This document shows, one piece after another, positions 60,136 through 64,000 of a DNA stretch of 64,000 nt (its first letter is position 1; each line of letters opens with the position of its first letter). The position numbers and the translations under genes were made by a program. The stretch is from Vicugna pacos (Eukaryota > Chordata > Mammalia > Artiodactyla > Camelidae). Under the pieces are notes generated by a model. The model saw only the letters and a list, made by a program, of their open reading frames with translations, made no database searches and was not told where the DNA came from. Location of the stretch: assembly GCF_048564905.1 (NCBI RefSeq), contig NW_027328721.1:37034870-37098869 (forward strand). Direction: 5' to 3'.

Positions 60136-63113
60136 AACGGAAAGACTAAGCTCGTCTCCCCTGAGGGTTTTCCAAATGTCTCTGTGCCAGGGAATGCTAG
60201 GGGGGTTTGCAGGATATCCCAGTGACAGAGGCTGCCTCCCCAAGGTCAGGGAATGTATTTCTCGGACTTTCCCGATCAGGGAACTCCTGTGACTGAAGAG
60301 AGCTGCGTGGAGTCGTTTCTCGAGCTCCCCCATGCACTGACAATTGTTCCGGAATCCTGAGCGTGGGGAGGTTCCACCAACGGACGGCAGCGCGTGGGTT
60401 CTAACGGAATGCCTAAGTTCGTCTCCCCTGAGGGTTTTCCTAATGTCTCTGTGCCAGGGAATGCTAGGGGCGTTGGCAGGAAAACCCAAGTACAGAGGCT
60501 GCCTCCCCAAGGTCAGGGAAGGTATTTCTCGGACTTCCCAGAACAGGGAACATCTGTGACTGAAGAGAGCTGCGTTGAGTGGTCTCTCGAGCTCCCCCAC
60601 GCACTGAAAATGGTTCCGGAATCCTGAGCGTGGGGAGGTTCCACCAACGGACGGCAGCGCGTGGGTTCTAACGGAATGCCTAAGTTCGTCTCCCCTGAGG
60701 GTTTTCCTAATGTCTCTGTGCCAGGGAATGCTAGGGGGGTTTGCAGGATATCCCAGTGACAGAGGCTGCCTCCCCAAGGTCAGGGAAGGTTTTTCTCGGA
60801 CTTCCCCGAACAGGGAACACCTGTGACTGAAGAGAGCTGCGTGGAGTTTTCTCTCAAGCTCCCCCACGCACTGACAATTGTTCCGGAATCCTGAGCGTGG
60901 GGAGGTTCCACCAACGGTCGGCAGCGCGTGGGTTCTAACGGAAAGCCAAAGCTCGTCTCTCCTGAGGATTTTCCTAATGTCTCTGTGCCAGGGAATGCTA
61001 GGGAGGTTTTCAGGATATCCCAGTGTCAGAGGCTGCCTCCCCAAAGTCAGGGAATTTTTTTTCGGACTTCCCCGAAAAGGGAACACCTGTGAATGAAGAG
61101 AGCTGCGTGGAGTTGTCTCTCGAGCTCCCCCAAGCACGGACAATGGTTCCGGAATCCTGAGCGTCGGGAGGTTCCACCAACGGTCGGCAGCGCGTGGTTT
61201 CTAACGGAAAGCCTAAGCTCGTCTCCCCTGAGGGTTTTCCTAATGTCTCTGTGCCAGGGAATGCTAGGGGCGTTTGCAGGATATCCCAGTGACAGAGGCT
61301 TCCTCCCCAAGGTCAGGGAAGGTACTTCTCGGACTTCCCCGAACAGGGAACACCTGTGAATGAAGAGAGTTGCGTGGAGTTGTCTCTCGAGCTCCCCCAC
61401 GCACTGACAATGTTTCCGGAATCATGAGCGTGGGGAGGTTCCACCAACGGTCGGCAGCACGTGGGTTCTAACGGAAAGACTAAGCTCGTCTCCCCTGAGG
61501 GTTTTCCAAATGTCTCTGTGCCAGGGAATGCTAGGGGCGTTTGCACGATATCCCAGTGTCAGAGGCTGCCTCCCTAAGGTCAGGGAAGGTACTTCTCGGA
61601 CTTCCCCGAACAGGGAACACCTGTGACTGAAGAGAGCTGCGTGGAGTTGTCTCTCGAGCTCCCCCACGCACTGACAATGTTTCCGGAATCATGAGCGTGG
61701 GGAGGTTCCACCAACGGTCGGCAGCACGTGGGTTCTAACGGAAAGACTAAGCTCGTCTCCCCTGAGGGTTTTCCAAATGTCTCTGTGCCAGGGAATGCTA
61801 GGGGCGTTTGCACGATATCCCAGTGTCAGAGGCTGCCTCCCTAAGGTCAGGGAAGGTACTTCTCGGACTTCCCCGAACAGGGAACACCTGTAACTGAAGA
61901 GAGCTGCGTGGAGTTGTCTCTCGAGCTCCCCCACGCATGGACAATGGTTCCGGAATCCTGAGCGTCGGGAGGTTCCACCAACGGTCGGCAGCGCGTGGGT
62001 TCTAACGGAAAGCCAAAGCTCGTCTCCCCTGAGGCTTTTCCTTATGTCTCTGTGCCAGGGAATGCTAGGGGGGTTTGCAGGATATCCCAGTGACAGAGGC
62101 TGCCTCCCCAAGGTCAGGGAAGGTACTTCTAGGACTTCCCCGAACAGGGAACACCTGTGACTGAAGAGAGCTGCGTGGAGTTGTCTCTCGAGCTCCCCCA
62201 CGCACTGACAATGGTTCCGGAATCCTGAGCGTGGGGAGGTTCCACCAAAGGTCGGCAGCGCGTGGTTTCTAACGGAAAGACTAAGCTCGTATCCCCTGAG
62301 GATTTTCCTAATTTCTCTGTGCCAGGGAATGCTAGGGGGGTTTGCAGGATATCCCAGTGGCAGAGGCTGCCTCCCCAAGGTCAGGGAAGGTACTTCTCGG
62401 ACTTCCCCGAACAGGGAACACCTGTGAAGGAAGAGAGCTGCGTGGATTTGTCTCTCGAGCTCCCCCACGCACTGACAATGGTTCCGGAATTCTGAGCGTG
62501 GGGAGGTTCCACCAACGGTCGGCAGCACGTGGGTTCTAACGGAAAGCCTAAGCTCGTCTCCCCTGAGGGTTTTCCAAATGTCTCTGTGCCAGGGAATGCT
62601 AGGGGCGTTTGCACGATATCCCAGTGACAGAGGCTGCCTCCCCAAGGTCAGGTAAGGTTCTTCTCGGACTTCCCCGAACAGAGAACACCTGTGACTGAAG
62701 AGAGCTGCATGGAGTTGTCTCTCGAGCTCCCCCACGCACTGACAATGGTTCCTGAATCCTGAGCGTGGGGAGGTTCCACCAACGGTCGGCAGCGCGTGGG
62801 TTCTAACGGAAAGCCTAAGCTCGTCTCCCCTGAGGGTTTTCCTAATGTCTCTGTGCCAGGGAATGCTAGGGGAGTTTGCAGGATATCCCAGTGACAGAGG
62901 CTGCATCCCCAAGGTCAGGGAAGGTATTTCTCGGACTTCCCAGAACAGGGAACACCTGTGACTGAAGAGAGCTGCGTGGAGTTTTCTCTCAAGCTCCCCC
63001 ACGCACTGACAATAGTTCCGGAATCCTGAGCGTGGGGAGGTTCCACCAACGGTCGGCAGCGCGTGGGTTCTAACGGAAAGCCAAAGCTCGTCTCCCCTGA
63101 GGGTTTTCCTAAT
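60136..63113 (+). repeat. Class B domain of super-copy 2
   Basis: Matches 26,977-29,952 at +33,160 with very few differences; for example 60,344-60,627 and 27,184-27,467 look identical. One stretch (61.3-61.55 kb) instead resembles its own neighbour 267 bp downstream, sharing AATCATGAGCGTGG and TTTGCACGATATCC. A single monomer was apparently overwritten by local conversion or slippage in one super-copy. Confidence 0.85.
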
Positions 63114-64000
63114 GTCTCTGTGCCAGGGAATGCTAGGGGGGGTTTTCAGGAAATCCCAGTGACAGAGGCTGCCTCCCAAAGGTCAGGGAAGGTATTTCTC
63201 GGATTTCCCCGTACAGGGAACACCTGTGACTGAAGAGAGCTGCGTGGAGTTGATTCTCTATCTCCCACACGCACTGACAATGGTTCCGGAATCCTGAGCG
63301 TGGGGAGGTTCCACCAACGGTCGGCAGCGTGTGGGTTCTAACGGGATGCCTGAGCTCGTCTCCCCTGAGGGTTTCCCTAATGTCTCTGTGCAAGGGAATG
63401 CTAGGGGGGGTTTGCAGGAAATCCCAGTGACAGAGGCTGCCTCCCCAAGGTCAGGGAAGGTATTTCTCGGACTTCCCCGAACAGGGAACACCTGTGACTG
63501 AAAAGAGCTGCGTGGACTTGTCTCTCGAGCTCCCCCACTCACTGACAATGGTTCTGGAATCCTGAGCGTGGGGAGGTTCACCAACGTTCGGCAGCGCGGG
63601 GGTTCGAACTGGATGCCTGAGCTCGTCTTCCCTGAGGGTTTTCCTAATGTCTCTGTGCCATGGAATGCTAGGGGGAGTTTGCAGGAAATCCCAGTGACAG
63701 AGGCTGCCTCCCCAAGGTCAGGGAAGGTATTTCTCGGACTTACCCGAACAGGGAACAACTGTTACTGAAGAGAGATGCGTGGACTTGTCTCTTGAGCTCC
63801 CCCACGCACTGACAATGGTTCTGGAATCCTGAGTGTGGGGAGCTTCCACCAACGGTCGGCAGCGCGTGGGTTCTAACGGGATGCCTGAGCTCGTCTCCCC
63901 TGAGGGTTTTCCTAATATCTCTGTGCCAGGGAATGCTAGGGGGGGTTTGCAGGAAATCCCAGTGACAGAGGTTGCCTCCCCAAGGTCAGGGAAGGTATTT
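63114..64000 (+). repeat. Start of the second class A island
   Basis: Matches 29,953-30,839 at +33,161, including CTCCCACACGCACTG, GAGGTTCACCAACG, GCGCGGGGGTTCGAAC, GGGGGAGTTTGCAGG and GTGTGGGGAGCTTCC. The B-to-A switch sits at the same base inside the monomer as in super-copy 1, so the two junctions share one origin. The window ends inside this island. Confidence 0.85.

Larger units (their letters stand above)
1..64000 (+). repeat. Tandem satellite array, ~268-bp monomer, ~239 copies
   Basis: One monomer repeats head to tail across the whole window, in one orientation, with no interruption seen. Landmarks recur every 267 or 268 bp: GTCTCTGTGCCAGGGAATGC, CTCGGACTTCCCCGAACAGG, TCTCGAGCTCCCCCACGC, and ACGGTCGGCAGCGCGTGGG. 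A hand-built consensus has 86 G and 72 C in 268 bp (59% GC) and 13 CpG. Unrelated monomers differ by perhaps 5-10% by eye, while duplicated blocks are almost identical. Length, homogeneity and higher-order structure fit eukaryotic heterochromatic or centromeric satellite. I do not recognise the family. There is no stretch over 300 bp that is not satellite. Confidence 0.98.
32540..64000 (+). repeat. Super-repeat copy 2 (cut by the window edge)
   Basis: This is a second version of the order in copy 1, and the window ends at the point equivalent to about 30,839. Relative to copy 1 it gains about 22 monomers at 33.1-39.0 kb and 5 plus 6 monomers around 47-50.7 kb. It lacks 4 monomers (copy 1, 13.07-14.14 kb) and carries one HOR copy rather than 2.6. 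In aligned parts the two look well over 98% identical by eye, for example 26,976-30,839 against 60,136-64,000, so the duplication or homogenisation is recent relative to monomer divergence. Confidence 0.8.

Noticed and set aside
1-64000. CRISPR array or bacterial repeat locus
   Set aside because: The repeat is a continuous ~268-bp unit without short direct repeats and unique spacers, and no cas-like or other bacterial gene is present.

Overview
The whole 64 kb is one uninterrupted tandem satellite array. A monomer of about 268 bp repeats roughly 239 times, always in the same orientation, and fills the window from edge to edge. I see no unique flanking DNA, transposon, rRNA, tRNA, CRISPR array or convincing protein gene. 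Long head-to-tail satellite with higher-order structure points to a eukaryotic centromeric, pericentromeric or other heterochromatic block. I do not recognise the family and cannot name the species. A hand-built consensus is about 59% GC with 13 CpG per monomer.

There are two main monomer classes. Class A is 268 bp, with a run of seven G after GCTA, GGAAATCCCAG, and GGGATGCCTGAGCTCG. Class B is 267 bp, with six G, GGATATCCCAG, and GGAAAGCCTAAGCTCG or close relatives. Layout (edges approximate): A 1-20.0 kb; a 10-monomer higher-order repeat (HOR; 8 B + 2 A monomers, 2,672 bp) in 2.6 copies at 20.03-26.98 kb; B 26.98-29.95 kb; A island 29.95-31.15 kb; B 31.15-32.5 kb; A 32.5-58.0 kb; one HOR copy with an altered tail 58.0-60.1 kb; B 60.1-63.1 kb; A 63.1 kb to the end.

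The array also repeats at a much larger scale. The order seen from about 2.3 kb to 30.8 kb recurs from about 32.5 kb to the right edge, nearly identical over long stretches. Its offset steps through +30,214, +36,100, +35,832, +37,169, +38,774, +37,703, +37,168, +36,899, +37,435, +37,970 and +33,160. Each step is a whole number of monomers, so the two super-copies differ by gains and losses of 1, 2, 4, 5, 6, about 18 and 22 monomers, as expected from unequal exchange. Nested inside are recent tandem duplications of 4 monomers (1,069 bp) and 6 monomers (about 1,605 bp), and blocks recurring at 8- and 9-monomer spacing.

The long minus-strand open frames (up to 938 codons) follow from monomer length. 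A 267-bp monomer is exactly 89 codons, and the six-G tract removes a TAG that the seven-G tract creates, so an open frame in B runs on through the array. I therefore annotate no coding gene. The observations most worth following are the super-copy structure, the HOR copy-number difference, the G6/G7 switch, and a substitution pattern that looks rich in G:C to T:A changes while CpG sites are mostly kept.
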